DNA of 64,000 bases, from positions 1-64,000 of the forward strand of contig CALLMV010000024.1 of assembly GCA_938005615.1 (NCBI GenBank), written 5' to 3'. Under the pieces are notes generated by a model. It was not told the DNA's origin. It did not search any database and was given only the letters and a program-made list of their open reading frames with translations. Shown here one piece after another: positions 55,874 to 64,000 of this stretch; position 1 is the first letter of the stretch, and each line of letters begins with the position of its first letter. Both the position numbers and the translations under genes were made by a program. This stretch comes from an uncultured Verrucomicrobiae bacterium. GTDB lineage: Bacteria; Verrucomicrobiota; Verrucomicrobiia; JADLBR01; CALLMV01.

Positions 55874-57442
55874 ATGCTTATGGCTGAACGTCTGCATGTG
55901 GTGTGGTTCAAACGGGACCTGCGCCTTCGCGACCACCAGGCACTTCACGCGGCCTGCAGCAGCAGCCGCAACGTGTTGCCCCTCTTCATCATTCAACCCT
56001 CCGTCATCTCTGGTGATGATTTTGATGCGCGGCATTGGGAGTTTCAGCGGCAATGTCTGTTGGAGCTGCGTGAAAAGTTAGCACAGCTCGGTGCGCCTTT
56101 GGTTGTCCGTCAAGGAGAGGCTGTGGAGGTGCTCCACGATATTCATCGCTCTGTCGGCATTGCTGCCATCTATTCTCATGAAGAGACGGGCAACCTCGCG
56201 ACTTACGCGATAGATCAAGCTGTTGCTCGATGGGCACATGAACACGCTATCCGCTGGCATGAGTTTCCGCAAAATGGAGTCATCCGCCGACTACGCACGC
56301 GCACAGGGTGGGCAGCTCGCTGGGAAAAACGCATGGCCCAACCGCTCATTCCCGAGCCAACCGTGACTTTGCTCCCTCACGGACTGGACGCGGGAAACAT
56401 TCCTGCCGCAACAGAACTGTCTCTCCCTCAACTCAGTAGCGGTCCGTTTCAGGCCGGCGGCGAAAGCGAGGCCTGGAGCACGCTGGAAAGTTTCCTCCAA
56501 CACCGAGGGGGCAACTACAGCCGCGCACTCTCCAGCCCGGTCACGGCCTGGGAAGGATGCTCGCGGCTCAGCACGCATCTTGCCTGGGGCACGATCTCGA
56601 TGCGCAGTGTTGTGCAACACGCGCGAAATCGGCTTCTTCAGTTGCGAGAACTTCGTGCCCTCGGTCGCTTAGACAACTTTCGCCTCAGTGCGCTCAGTTC
56701 CTTCATCTCACGGCTTCATTGGCGATGTCACTTCATGCAAAAGTTAGAGGATTTCCCGGAGATGGAGCTCCGCAACCTTTGGAGTGCTGCTGATGGCCTG
56801 CGCCCTAATGATCCTGACTGCCCAAAACTTACTGCATGGAGAGAAGGCCGCACTGGGTATCCTTTTCTCGACGCCTGCCTACGAGCCGTGCGCGCTACAG
56901 GCTGGATGAACTTCCGCATGCGAGCCATGATGATGTCATTCGCCGCCTACGACCTCTGGCTGCATTGGCGCGAGCCTGGGCTGCATCTAGCACGCTGCTT
57001 TACTGATTACGAACCAGGCATCCACTGGCCCCAGGTGCAAATGCAAAGCGGAACCACAGGCATCAACACCCTGCGAATTTACGACCCCGTCAAACAAGGC
57101 CTCGACCATGATCCCCAAGGGGAATTCACACGTCGCTGGGTTCCTGAGTTACAGCACGTCCCGCTACCCTATGTGCATCGCCCTTGGCTCATGTCTCCAC
57201 TCCTCCAGGCAGAGTGTGGAGTCGTCATTGGCCGCGATTATCCCTCACCTATCGTTGACCACACCCTCGCGATACGCACGGCAAAAGAACTCCTCTACAA
57301 CCTCCGCAAAAAAGACTCTGCCCGTCGGGAAGCCGACGCCATACAACAAAAGCACGGCTCCCGCAAAAGCGGACTTCCCCCCACGACTGCGAAACGCCGA
57401 CGATCAACTGCTAGCGACGCTGCGCAGCCCCTGCTGTTTTGA
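55874..57442 (+). CDS. Cryptochrome/DNA photolyase family protein
   Basis: 522 residues. The N-terminal antenna domain starts HVVWFKRDLRLRDHQ. The FAD-binding domain shows WREGRTGYPFLDACLRAV near 317-334, the GWMNFRMRAMMMSF helix, and TTGINTLRIYDPVKQG. The protein is either a photolyase repairing UV damage or a light-sensing cryptochrome. The segment after WPQVQMQSG differs from the AGTGTDAAPYFR loop of E. coli PhrB but is known from other bacterial photolyases. The C-terminal 30 residues are Lys/Arg-rich. The last 39 bp overlap the convergent gluQ gene. An ATG two codons downstream is an equal start choice. Confidence 0.88.
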   Translation: MLMAERLHVVWFKRDLRLRDHQALHAACSSSRNVLPLFIIQPSVISGDDFDARHWEFQRQCLLELREKLAQLGAPLVVRQGEAVEVLHDIHRSVGIAAIYSHEETGNLATYAIDQAVARWAHEHAIRWHEFPQNGVIRRLRTRTGWAARWEKRMAQPLIPEPTVTLLPHGLDAGNIPAATELSLPQLSSGPFQAGGESEAWSTLESFLQHRGGNYSRALSSPVTAWEGCSRLSTHLAWGTISMRSVVQHARNRLLQLRELRALGRLDNFRLSALSSFISRLHWRCHFMQKLEDFPEMELRNLWSAADGLRPNDPDCPKLTAWREGRTGYPFLDACLRAVRATGWMNFRMRAMMMSFAAYDLWLHWREPGLHLARCFTDYEPGIHWPQVQMQSGTTGINTLRIYDPVKQGLDHDPQGEFTRRWVPELQHVPLPYVHRPWLMSPLLQAECGVVIGRDYPSPIVDHTLAIRTAKELLYNLRKKDSARREADAIQQKHGSRKSGLPPTTAKRRRSTASDAAQPLLF

Positions 57443-58207
57443 AGCGCGAGCCGCACCGTCGCGCTTGGAGAGGCGTGCCCCGGATTCATCACACAACAGC
57501 GGACAGTGATAAAACTCCGGCGGCTCCCAGCCTAATGCCTCATACAACAAAATCTGCCGCGCTGTAGAGAGCAGCAAATCTTCGCCGCGCACCACCTCGG
57601 TAATGCCCATTGCATGATCATCTGCTACTACCGCGAGCTGGTAAGCGGGCACTCCATCCCTGCGCCACACCGGAAAGTCCCCGAAATCTCGCCCCGCTAC
57701 AAAACGACACTCTCCCAAAGCACGATCCACAAAGCTCACTTCCCGCCCATCCGGCACACGGAAACGCCACGCCACCTCATCGGCCGCGCCAGATATTTTT
57801 CGCGCGCGACACGTGCCCGGATACACCGGTTCCTCCTCACCCGCGTGGGGCGCGTTGGCCAACATGCGCAAATCACGCCGTGTGCACACACACGGAAACA
57901 AATGCCCGCCGGCCTGCAACCGTTCAAACACCTCACGATACCACTCCGTGCGCTGGCTTTGAAAATACGGCGCATGCGGCCCGCCCACATCCGGCCCCTC
58001 GTCCCAGTCGAAACCAAAATACCGAAAATCCACCAAAGCTGCCTCGACAAACTCCGCCCGACACCGCTGCGGGTCCAAGTCCTCGATACGCAACACCACC
58101 TGTCCGCCGCGTTCCCGTGCTCGGCGATGAGCAATCCCAAAAGTCGCAATATGCCCCGCGTGCAAGTAACCGCTCGGCGTTGGCGCGATGCGTCCCCGAT
58201 AACTCAT
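57404..58207 (-). CDS. gluQ: Glutamyl-Q tRNA(Asp) synthetase
   Basis: 267 residues, a truncated glutamyl-tRNA synthetase fold without an anticodon-binding domain. The class I signature is SGYLHAGH near residues 14-21 and the KMSKS-like loop RLSKRDG lies near the C-terminus. Zinc ligands CVCTRRD with YPGTCR between about 107 and 135 match the family. It attaches glutamate to queuosine of tRNA-Asp. The ATG at 58207 is chosen, as a TTG four codons earlier would overlap thyA. It lies 8 bp after thyA on the same strand. Confidence 0.93.
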   Translation of the reverse strand: MSYRGRIAPTPSGYLHAGHIATFGIAHRRARERGGQVVLRIEDLDPQRCRAEFVEAALVDFRYFGFDWDEGPDVGGPHAPYFQSQRTEWYREVFERLQAGGHLFPCVCTRRDLRMLANAPHAGEEEPVYPGTCRARKISGAADEVAWRFRVPDGREVSFVDRALGECRFVAGRDFGDFPVWRRDGVPAYQLAVVADDHAMGITEVVRGEDLLLSTARQILLYEALGWEPPEFYHCPLLCDESGARLSKRDGAARASKQQGLRSVASS

Positions 58208-58215
58208 CGGCTGCC

Positions 58216-59034
58216 TCAAACAGCAATCGGCGCCTTAATCGCCGGATGTGGATCGTAGCCCACCAACTCAAAATCCTCGTAAACAAAATCCTCCAGCCTT
58301 CTTCGCGCAGGATTTAGCCGCATCTGCGGATACGGCCGTGGCTCGCGCGCCAACTGCTCCCGCGCCTGCGCCACATGATTCTGATACAAGTGCAAATCCC
58401 CAAATGTGTGAACAAACTCCCCGGGGCGCAGACCCGTGACCTGCGCCACCATCATCGTGAGCAGCGAGTAACTGGCGATATTAAACGGCACACCCAAAAA
58501 CAAATCCGCACTACGTTGGTAGAGCTGACAACTCAACTCCCCGTCGCACACGTAGAACTGAAACAGCGCGTGGCAAGGAGGCAGCGCCATGCGTGGCACA
58601 TCCGCGGGATTCCACGCACTCACAATCAGGCGGCGACTCGTCGGATCACGGCGAATCAATTCTACCACCTCCGCGATCTGATCAATCCTGCGCCCGTCCG
58701 GTGCCTGCCAGGCGCGCCACTGCGCACCATACACCGGCCCGAGCTCCCCGTGTTCATCGGCCCACTCATCCCAAATCGTCACGCCCGCCGCTTGCAGCGA
58801 GCGGACATTCGTCTCCCCGCGCAAAAACCACAACAACTCGTGAATGATGGATTTGAGGTGCACCTTCTTCGTCGTGATGAGCGGAAACGACTCTCGCAAA
58901 TCGTAGCGGCACTGCGCCCCAAACACAGAGAGCGTGCCCGTGCCCGTGCGGTCCTCGCGGGGGCGTCCCCGCTCCAGCACATACCGCAGTAAGTTCTCGT
59001 AGGGGTGCTCGACTTGTTTCACGACACTCAGCAT
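58216..59034 (-). CDS. thyA: Thymidylate synthase
   Basis: 272 residues. The catalytic cysteine is Cys154 in [10 protein letters not shown]; the dUMP-binding RTGTGTLS is near 29-36. It methylates dUMP to dTMP with 5,10-methylenetetrahydrofolate, the product of the glycine cleavage system at 24-28 kb. The length and the ATG at 59034 match the family. dfrA (folA), its usual partner, is not adjacent. Confidence 0.97.
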   Translation of the reverse strand: MLSVVKQVEHPYENLLRYVLERGRPREDRTGTGTLSVFGAQCRYDLRESFPLITTKKVHLKSIIHELLWFLRGETNVRSLQAAGVTIWDEWADEHGELGPVYGAQWRAWQAPDGRRIDQIAEVVELIRRDPTSRRLIVSAWNPADVPRMALPPCHALFQFYVCDGELSCQLYQRSADLFLGVPFNIASYSLLTMMVAQVTGLRPGEFVHTFGDLHLYQNHVAQAREQLAREPRPYPQMRLNPARRRLEDFVYEDFELVGYDPHPAIKAPIAV

Positions 59035-59063
59035 GGGGGATGGATTCCCCTTTGGCAACAACA

Positions 59064-59081
59064 CCAGCGCTGTTACGCTGG
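59064..59081. other. Hairpin between transglutaminase and thyA
   Basis: CCAGCG (59064-59069) and CGCTGG (59076-59081) form a 6-bp GC-rich stem with a 6-base loop, 30 bp before the thyA start in the direction of transcription. On the minus strand no T-run follows the stem, so it is a weak terminator candidate; it may be part of the thyA leader. Confidence 0.3.
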
Positions 59082-59092
59082 GAAAAAACTAA

Positions 59093-59971
59093 CTATATCT
59101 TTTCAACTTCGACTTTGATCTCCAAGCGACAATGAGCAGTTCCCCGGTAGGTGCCTTCCACAGGAGCAACATCCTCGTAATCCCGACCCACAGCCACCTT
59201 TACATAGCGCTCATCGGCGAGTGTGTTATTTGTCGGATCAAACCCAATCCAACCCGCGGCGGGAAGATACACTTCGCACCAGGCATGCGATGCTTGTGCA
59301 CCTACGAGTTTGTCGCGGGGCCCGTTATACAAGTATCCGGAAGCATATCTTGCAGGCAGATTCACCGATCGGCATAAGCCCAGCATGATATGAGTAAAAT
59401 CTTGGCAGACCCCGCGTCTCAGCGCAAATGATTCGGCCACTTCTGCCTTCACGTTGGTTGAACCAGGTTCGTAACGAAAGTTTGTGTGAATCCACTGCAT
59501 GATTGCCAAAGCCTGCCGATATACAGGAACAATACCATCGGTTAAATCAACCGCCTGACGCCAGATTTCTGGCGTTCGGTATACACGCGGGCTGTCATTT
59601 AAATAAGGCCAAGTGCGTTCCCTTACCGCCGGGGCCTGATATATATCTATGCCACCCAGGTAGGCTTCTTCGGGAAGAATCAGTGGGAGATTGTGCACCT
59701 TGATTTGACTTTCGATCTCCAATTTGGAATGCGGCTGACTGATTTCGAAGTGGTGGTTAATGTTTTCGAATAAATCCGTAAATCGATAGAGCCGAGTGGC
59801 AGGAACAACACGAATCAAACTAGACAACGTCCGTTGGTAGGGAAATGTGCGCGGCTCCAGACGCACGGTGTTACTACTCTCACGAACAGGCGCGCCGTAA
59901 AGAAAAGTTGTGCGATGAACTACAGAAAGCTTCGTGCCAGTAGCAGAGTCTGGAATTGGAGAGTTACTCAC
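59093..59971 (-). CDS. Transglutaminase-like cysteine peptidase family protein
   Basis: 292 residues. The catalytic triad of the transglutaminase core is visible: Cys189 in GVCQDFTH, His229 in SHAWCEVY and Asp245 in GFDPTNN. The preceding segment, RTTFLYGAPVRESSNTVRLEP, is the N-terminal beta domain usual for this subfamily. Such proteins may act as peptidases or amidases instead of crosslinking enzymes. The start is a GTG whose last two bases lie in the alpha-E stop (GTGA), so translation is coupled. It is the third gene of the ATP-grasp/alpha-E/transglutaminase cassette. Confidence 0.9.
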   Translation of the reverse strand: MSNSPIPDSATGTKLSVVHRTTFLYGAPVRESSNTVRLEPRTFPYQRTLSSLIRVVPATRLYRFTDLFENINHHFEISQPHSKLEIESQIKVHNLPLILPEEAYLGGIDIYQAPAVRERTWPYLNDSPRVYRTPEIWRQAVDLTDGIVPVYRQALAIMQWIHTNFRYEPGSTNVKAEVAESFALRRGVCQDFTHIMLGLCRSVNLPARYASGYLYNGPRDKLVGAQASHAWCEVYLPAAGWIGFDPTNNTLADERYVKVAVGRDYEDVAPVEGTYRGTAHCRLEIKVEVEKI

Positions 59972-60999
59972 TGCTGCTGCTGTTGCTGCATCTGCCAATT
60001 ACTCGTGCTGTAAGCTGAGCGCAATTCAGTCGGCTGATAACTCTTTATTCGGTCCGGCATCAGCACGTAGCATTCAAACACCGCATCACCAATCGCATTA
60101 AAACGAGCCTGAAGATTATCCAGGAAATGGTGAAGACCAACGGAGAAAGCAACCGAGGTCAACCCATAATTTAAATCTGCGAGCAACTTGCCCGATTCAC
60201 GCTCAGCTCGATTACAAAAGGTGCCCCGTTCACTGCCGGAGATCCTGTGAATACAGACATCCACGCGATCTATGCAAAAACGAACCGACCGCGGAAAATT
60301 CCTCGAGAAGATCAAAAAATTCACCACGCTGGGAGCCGTAACTGAACGCTCAGATGAACGAAATGCCCCCAGTGCACCGCAGGAACGAAGTATGGCCGGC
60401 CAGTGCACCGTTCCCGTGGCAGCCTCCTCATCACCGTCCGAAAGATACGTTACTACATCAAGAAAACGTGTGGTCTTATCTGCGCGCTCCAAGTGGCGTC
60501 CGAGTTCCATGAAGTCCCATTGCTCGCCCCGCATCGTCGTAGATGAAGCAATACCTAGAAACGTCACAGCCGAGCGGCGGATGTTCTCGTAGAAACGCTG
60601 GGGATTACTTACTCTGAGCCATTTGGCTTCCTCAGAGCGAATGTACAAAAATAACCCGTTTAACTCCTCCCACAAATCTTCTGAGAGCTGGTCGCGCACT
60701 GTGCGAGCGTTCTCCCTAGCTTGCAAAATACAAAAAACGATACTATTAGGGTTGCTTTCGTCGTCTGTTAGAAATCTGACGACTTCGCTACTCCCGGCGT
60801 TGTCATAAAGTCTGTTGAAGAGTTCTTCGTCACCTGTGCTAAGAATAATCGGTCTCCAAAACGCGCGCAACCTCTCGCTGTCTAGACTTTCGTTGTCTAG
60901 CAGCATCTGCTGGTTGACATCAATCAACCGGGCTAGATTGTCCGCACGCTCCACGTAGCGCACCATCCAGTACAGTGAGTTAGCTACACGGGAGAGCAT
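59968..60999 (-). CDS. Alpha-E domain protein
   Basis: 343 residues, mostly helical. The start MLSRVANSLYWMVRYVERADNLARL is the family signature, in which the helices form an alpha-E bundle. It is almost always encoded beside a circularly permuted ATP-grasp and a transglutaminase, as here, and may be a scaffold or the substrate-side partner. The last residues form a poly-Gln tract encoded by CAG/CAA repeats (59972-59991). The start ATG is 3 bp after the ATP-grasp stop. Confidence 0.9.
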   Translation of the reverse strand: MLSRVANSLYWMVRYVERADNLARLIDVNQQMLLDNESLDSERLRAFWRPIILSTGDEELFNRLYDNAGSSEVVRFLTDDESNPNSIVFCILQARENARTVRDQLSEDLWEELNGLFLYIRSEEAKWLRVSNPQRFYENIRRSAVTFLGIASSTTMRGEQWDFMELGRHLERADKTTRFLDVVTYLSDGDEEAATGTVHWPAILRSCGALGAFRSSERSVTAPSVVNFLIFSRNFPRSVRFCIDRVDVCIHRISGSERGTFCNRAERESGKLLADLNYGLTSVAFSVGLHHFLDNLQARFNAIGDAVFECYVLMPDRIKSYQPTELRSAYSTSNWQMQQQQQQ

Positions 61000-61002
61000 G
61001 GC

Positions 61003-62544
61003 CTATTTTCGGGTTAATACCCAGGTATCTTTGCTGCCACCGCCCTGAGAAGAGTTGACGACAAGAGAGCCTTTTTTTAAAGCAACACGAGTTAACCCGC
61101 CCGGAACTATTTTTACTCCGTCACCGTAAATAATATACGGCCTTAAATCCACATGGCGCCCCTCCATTTGTCCCTCGCACCAGGTCGGCGCACGTGACAG
61201 CGACATGACGGGCTGGGCGATGTAGTTTCTGGGGTCGCTGAGGATACGTTCGCGAAAATTCGCAATTTCCTCACGCGTCGCGCAGGGTCCAATTAACATG
61301 CCGTAGCCTCCCGATTCATTCGCCGCTTTTACGACCAACTCCGGCAAATGCTCAATGATGTATTTCAGATCTTGCTCCTCACTGGCCAGATATGTCGGCA
61401 CATTCGGCAGTATTGGTTCCTGGCCGAGGTAGTATTCAATCATTTTGGGCACAAAATAATACATTACTTTATCATCGGCCACACCTGTGCCAACTGCGTT
61501 AGCTAGGGCTACGTTACCCGCTCGATAAGCATTCATCAACCCGGCTACTCCCAGGACGGAGTCCTTCCGAAAAACAACCGGATCCAAAAAGTCATCATCA
61601 ATCCTTCGATAGATCACATCCACACGCTGGAGACCGCGTGTCGTGCGCATGTATACTGCCCTGTCGAGCACAATCAGATCACTACCCTCCACGATCTGAA
61701 TGCCCATTTCACGTGCGAGATAACAATGCTCAAAGTAAGCGCTGTTGTAAAAACCAGGCGTTAACAAGACACACACCGGATTCTCATCGCGTCTCGGGGA
61801 GATATACTCCAGCATCTCGAGCAGATCATTAGGATAAGAATCCACGGGGCGCACTCGCATCTCCTGAAAAAGGCCAGGGAAGGCCCGCTTCATTGCATTT
61901 CTGTTTTCCAAAAGGTAGGAGGCGCCAGAAGGGCAGCGTCCATTATCTTCTAGCACGTAGAATTTCCCATCTTTATCACGGATGAGATCAGTGCCGCAGA
62001 TGTGGATGTAAATATCTTTAGGAACATCAAAACCGCGAAACTCAGGTCGATAATGCTTGGCATGTTCCACATAGAATCGCGGAATCACACCATCATTGAG
62101 GATCTGCTGATCGTGGTAAATATCGTAAAGAAATAAGTTCAGCGCTGTGATGCGCTGTGTAAGTCCCGTCTCGATATGCTCCCATTCAGCTGCATCAATC
62201 ACTCGTGGCACGGGATCGAAAGGAAAGATACGCTCCGTTCCGCGTTCATCATGATAAACGTTGAACGTAATCCCCTGGCGCAAGAAGTATAACTCGGCAG
62301 CTGCCTTGCGGTTCTGAAAATCTTTCCTGTCTAGGGATTGCAGCTTTCTGTAAAGTTCCTGACAATGCGTACGCACGGTAAGGTCGTCGGCAAACATCTC
62401 ATCATAAAACTCCCCTGTATCATAATTCGTAAATAGCCCGTTGTGGAAACGAGTGTTCGCTGGCGTTGCTCGATCGCCTGTTGTATCATTGCGGCCCGAT
62501 TCTTGAGAGCTAGAAGTGCTTGAAGAAGGCGAATTATCCACCAA
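61003..62544 (-). CDS. Circularly permuted ATP-grasp protein (DUF404/DUF407 family)
   Basis: 513 residues. The N-terminal part (about 55-110) has the family's [21 protein letters not shown] helix, and the later ATP-grasp core has [22 protein letters not shown] and [13 protein letters not shown]. Comparative genomics has suggested that these form amide or peptide bonds on an unknown acceptor. The start is uncertain: a TTG at 62544 or GTG at 62541 extends the conserved region by about 40 Ser/Asn/Thr-rich residues, so the true start may be downstream. First gene of the cassette, with a 253-bp gap upstream. Confidence 0.9.
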   Translation of the reverse strand: MVDNSPSSSTSSSQESGRNDTTGDRATPANTRFHNGLFTNYDTGEFYDEMFADDLTVRTHCQELYRKLQSLDRKDFQNRKAAAELYFLRQGITFNVYHDERGTERIFPFDPVPRVIDAAEWEHIETGLTQRITALNLFLYDIYHDQQILNDGVIPRFYVEHAKHYRPEFRGFDVPKDIYIHICGTDLIRDKDGKFYVLEDNGRCPSGASYLLENRNAMKRAFPGLFQEMRVRPVDSYPNDLLEMLEYISPRRDENPVCVLLTPGFYNSAYFEHCYLAREMGIQIVEGSDLIVLDRAVYMRTTRGLQRVDVIYRRIDDDFLDPVVFRKDSVLGVAGLMNAYRAGNVALANAVGTGVADDKVMYYFVPKMIEYYLGQEPILPNVPTYLASEEQDLKYIIEHLPELVVKAANESGGYGMLIGPCATREEIANFRERILSDPRNYIAQPVMSLSRAPTWCEGQMEGRHVDLRPYIIYGDGVKIVPGGLTRVALKKGSLVVNSSQGGGSKDTWVLTRK

Positions 62545-62797
62545 GTAACACTGGATTATTCCAACATTTCAGTAAATGATTCTGACTGAAGTCGTAAGAA
62601 TCGAAGCTTACTGAGCAGCTTCGTCATTAGAACAAACACTTGGCCTTTTGGTTATTCACGTTTATCTTAGCTCACGGACATTTGAGACTGGCCTTTCAAT
62701 CGTCTTCTTGCCAAACTCTTGTTAATCATCATCCGGCAGTTCACTGCGTCAATTTGCCGCATTCACGAATTTTTCCAGTTGATCTAAAAATCTAATT
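62545..62797. other. Gap between divergent genes, probable promoter region
   Basis: 253 bp between the ATP-grasp gene and the CydA-like gene. No gene, repeat or RNA was found. It should hold both promoters, but I could not select one element with confidence. Confidence 0.5.
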
Positions 62798-64000
62798 ATG
62801 GACTTTCCGATCTTTTTCCTCGATGGCATGGGCACACGGCTTCTCATCGGCATCATTGCCGGGATGCACGTGCTGATCAATCACCCGCTGGCAGTTGGCA
62901 TTTACCCGCTGCTGGTGCTGATCGAGTACGTGGCTTTTAAAAAAAACTGGCCCGCACTGGATGAGGTGGCGCGCAAAATTACTTTCGTTGTCTTTATCAT
63001 CACGACCACGGTAGGTGCGCTTAGCGGAGTGGGGATATGGTTGAGCACTTCGCTTGCGGCCCCTTTCGCGATAGGCAGTCTGTTGCGTGTGTTCTTCTGG
63101 GGGTGGTTTGTGGAGTGGCTCGTGTTCATCTCCGAGGTTATTTTGATCATGATTTACTTCCTGACTTGGAAACGTTGGAGAGAAGGGCGTTTAAAAATTT
63201 TGCACATGCGTTTTGGCATCGCGTTGGCTGTGATGAGCTGGCTGACGATGGCATTGATCGTAGCCATCCTTGCCTTCATGATGGATTCAGGCGGCTGGAC
63301 TCAGAATAAAAACTTCTTCAGCGCGTTCTTCAATCCTTTGTATATCCCGCAGTTGATTTTCCGCACATTTTACGCGCTCATGGCAGCGGGGTTCTTTGCA
63401 CTGTTTTGCACGTTCTTCTTCACCAAGAAGGGCACGGAGGAGCGCCGCACGATGGTGACGACCTGCTCGGGGTGGGCGCTTTTTAGCGGGTTGGCTTGCC
63501 TGTTTGGTGGTATCGTTTACATGGCGTTTATCCCCCCGGCGATGAAGGCGCAGATTGATGTGGGCTTGCTCACTATGCAGTTCGCGCAATGGCAGGATAA
63601 ATTTAATGTGCTCTTGTTCGTTACGTGTGTTGCTTTTGTTGTGATCGGATTCTGGGGCTTTCTTGAACCCAAGCATCTGCCCCAATTGGCAATGGTGCTT
63701 CCGTTATTTCTCAGTGTGTGGCTGCTAGGCCACTTCGAACGCGTGCGCGAGTTTATCCGCAAGCCATATGTGATCGCTGATTACATGTATTCCAACGGAT
63801 TCCGCCCTGATGAGCTGGAGTTCTTCCAATACAACGGCATCCTCAAATATGCCACTTACGCCCGCCATTCCGAGGTGACTGAGGATAACTTGATCGACGC
63901 CGGGGAGGATGTGTTCATGCTAACGTGTTCCCGCTGCCACACGACAGGGGGAATTAACGGGGTGCTCAACAAATTCACCGCAATGTATGGCACGGGGGCA
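62798..64000 (+). CDS. CydA-like (cytochrome bd oxidase subunit I) membrane protein with c-type heme motif, cut at the right edge
   Basis: 401 codons from the ATG at 62798 run into the window end. At least eight membrane helices fill the first about 330 residues. The first helix has two histidines (MHVLINHP, His24 and His29) where CydA carries a heme ligand. The third helix pair with GSLLRVFFWGWFVEW resembles the CydA FFLEST region, so the CydA fold is inferred. At 377-381 there is a CxxCH c-type heme motif (CSRCH) in a soluble tail, which classical CydA lacks. Some divergent CydA families carry such a domain. It would face the periplasm and could take electrons from a quinol or cytochrome. 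Confidence 0.7.
   Translation, partial: MDFPIFFLDGMGTRLLIGIIAGMHVLINHPLAVGIYPLLVLIEYVAFKKNWPALDEVARKITFVVFIITTTVGALSGVGIWLSTSLAAPFAIGSLLRVFFWGWFVEWLVFISEVILIMIYFLTWKRWREGRLKILHMRFGIALAVMSWLTMALIVAILAFMMDSGGWTQNKNFFSAFFNPLYIPQLIFRTFYALMAAGFFALFCTFFFTKKGTEERRTMVTTCSGWALFSGLACLFGGIVYMAFIPPAMKAQIDVGLLTMQFAQWQDKFNVLLFVTCVAFVVIGFWGFLEPKHLPQLAMVLPLFLSVWLLGHFERVREFIRKPYVIADYMYSNGFRPDELEFFQYNGILKYATYARHSEVTEDNLIDAGEDVFMLTCSRCHTTGGINGVLNKFTAMYGTGA

Noticed and set aside
57610-58317. Two long plus-strand frames opposite gluQ
   Set aside because: His/Arg/Pro/Thr-rich low-complexity shadows; the minus-strand gene has the synthetase motifs.

Overview
The window reads as a stretch of a Gram-negative bacterial chromosome, most probably from the PVC superphylum (Verrucomicrobiota or a close relative). 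This is an inference from gene content: an orphan PEP-CTERM protein, a DUF4912 protein, an RlpA/SPOR lipoprotein, a single-chain glycine decarboxylase, lipoproteins and AsmA-like proteins of a two-membrane cell, and many start codons without a Shine-Dalgarno sequence. It is mostly core housekeeping sequence. No CRISPR array, intact insertion sequence, prophage or plasmid origin was seen.

Layout. 1-6.6 kb: the start of a Gfo/Idh/MocA oxidoreductase (cut by the window edge), priA, a membrane-tethered GyrI-like protein, a small helical protein with ppx/gppA, and a CrtI-type carotenoid desaturase. 6.6-10.7 kb: a CobW-family GTPase behind a perfect inverted repeat, an AsmA-like protein and upp. 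10.7-20.9 kb: a long minus-strand run reading TPR protein, PilB/GspE ATPase, trxB, ruvX, an NSS sodium symporter with a 51-residue membrane partner, a DUF4912 protein, an SH3/CarD-like protein, a lipoprotein and a sugar-kinase-like phosphotransferase. 20.9-23.0 kb: an AT-rich accessory stretch with 11-bp tandem repeats, nested inverted repeats, tRNA-Lys and a decayed AraC regulator.

23-38.5 kb: rlpA; the glycine cleavage operon gcvT-gcvH-gcvP; divergent speA; tkt with a strongly C-ending codon bias; fabD; a D,D-carboxypeptidase with a MoxR ATPase; and a minus-strand hmuS-yjbQ-def group. 38.7-49.2 kb: a tightly packed plus-strand cluster PDZ protein-ftsK-rodZ-like-thiE-midA, then ftsH and an AI-2E-family permease, ending at tRNA-Leu. 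49.5-59.0 kb: L,D-transpeptidase, PEP-CTERM protein, lemA with an M48 protease, lpdA, a photolyase-family protein, gluQ and thyA.

59.1-64 kb holds the two most unusual items. The first is a coupled three-gene cassette (circularly permuted ATP-grasp, alpha-E, transglutaminase) thought to build or process an unknown peptide. The second is a CydA-like membrane protein carrying a c-type heme motif, cut by the right edge. Functionally the window covers envelope growth (rlpA, dac, ldt, rodZ, ftsK, ftsH), one-carbon and nucleotide metabolism (gcv, thyA, upp), redox maintenance (trxB, lpdA) and DNA maintenance (priA, ruvX, ftsK, photolyase).
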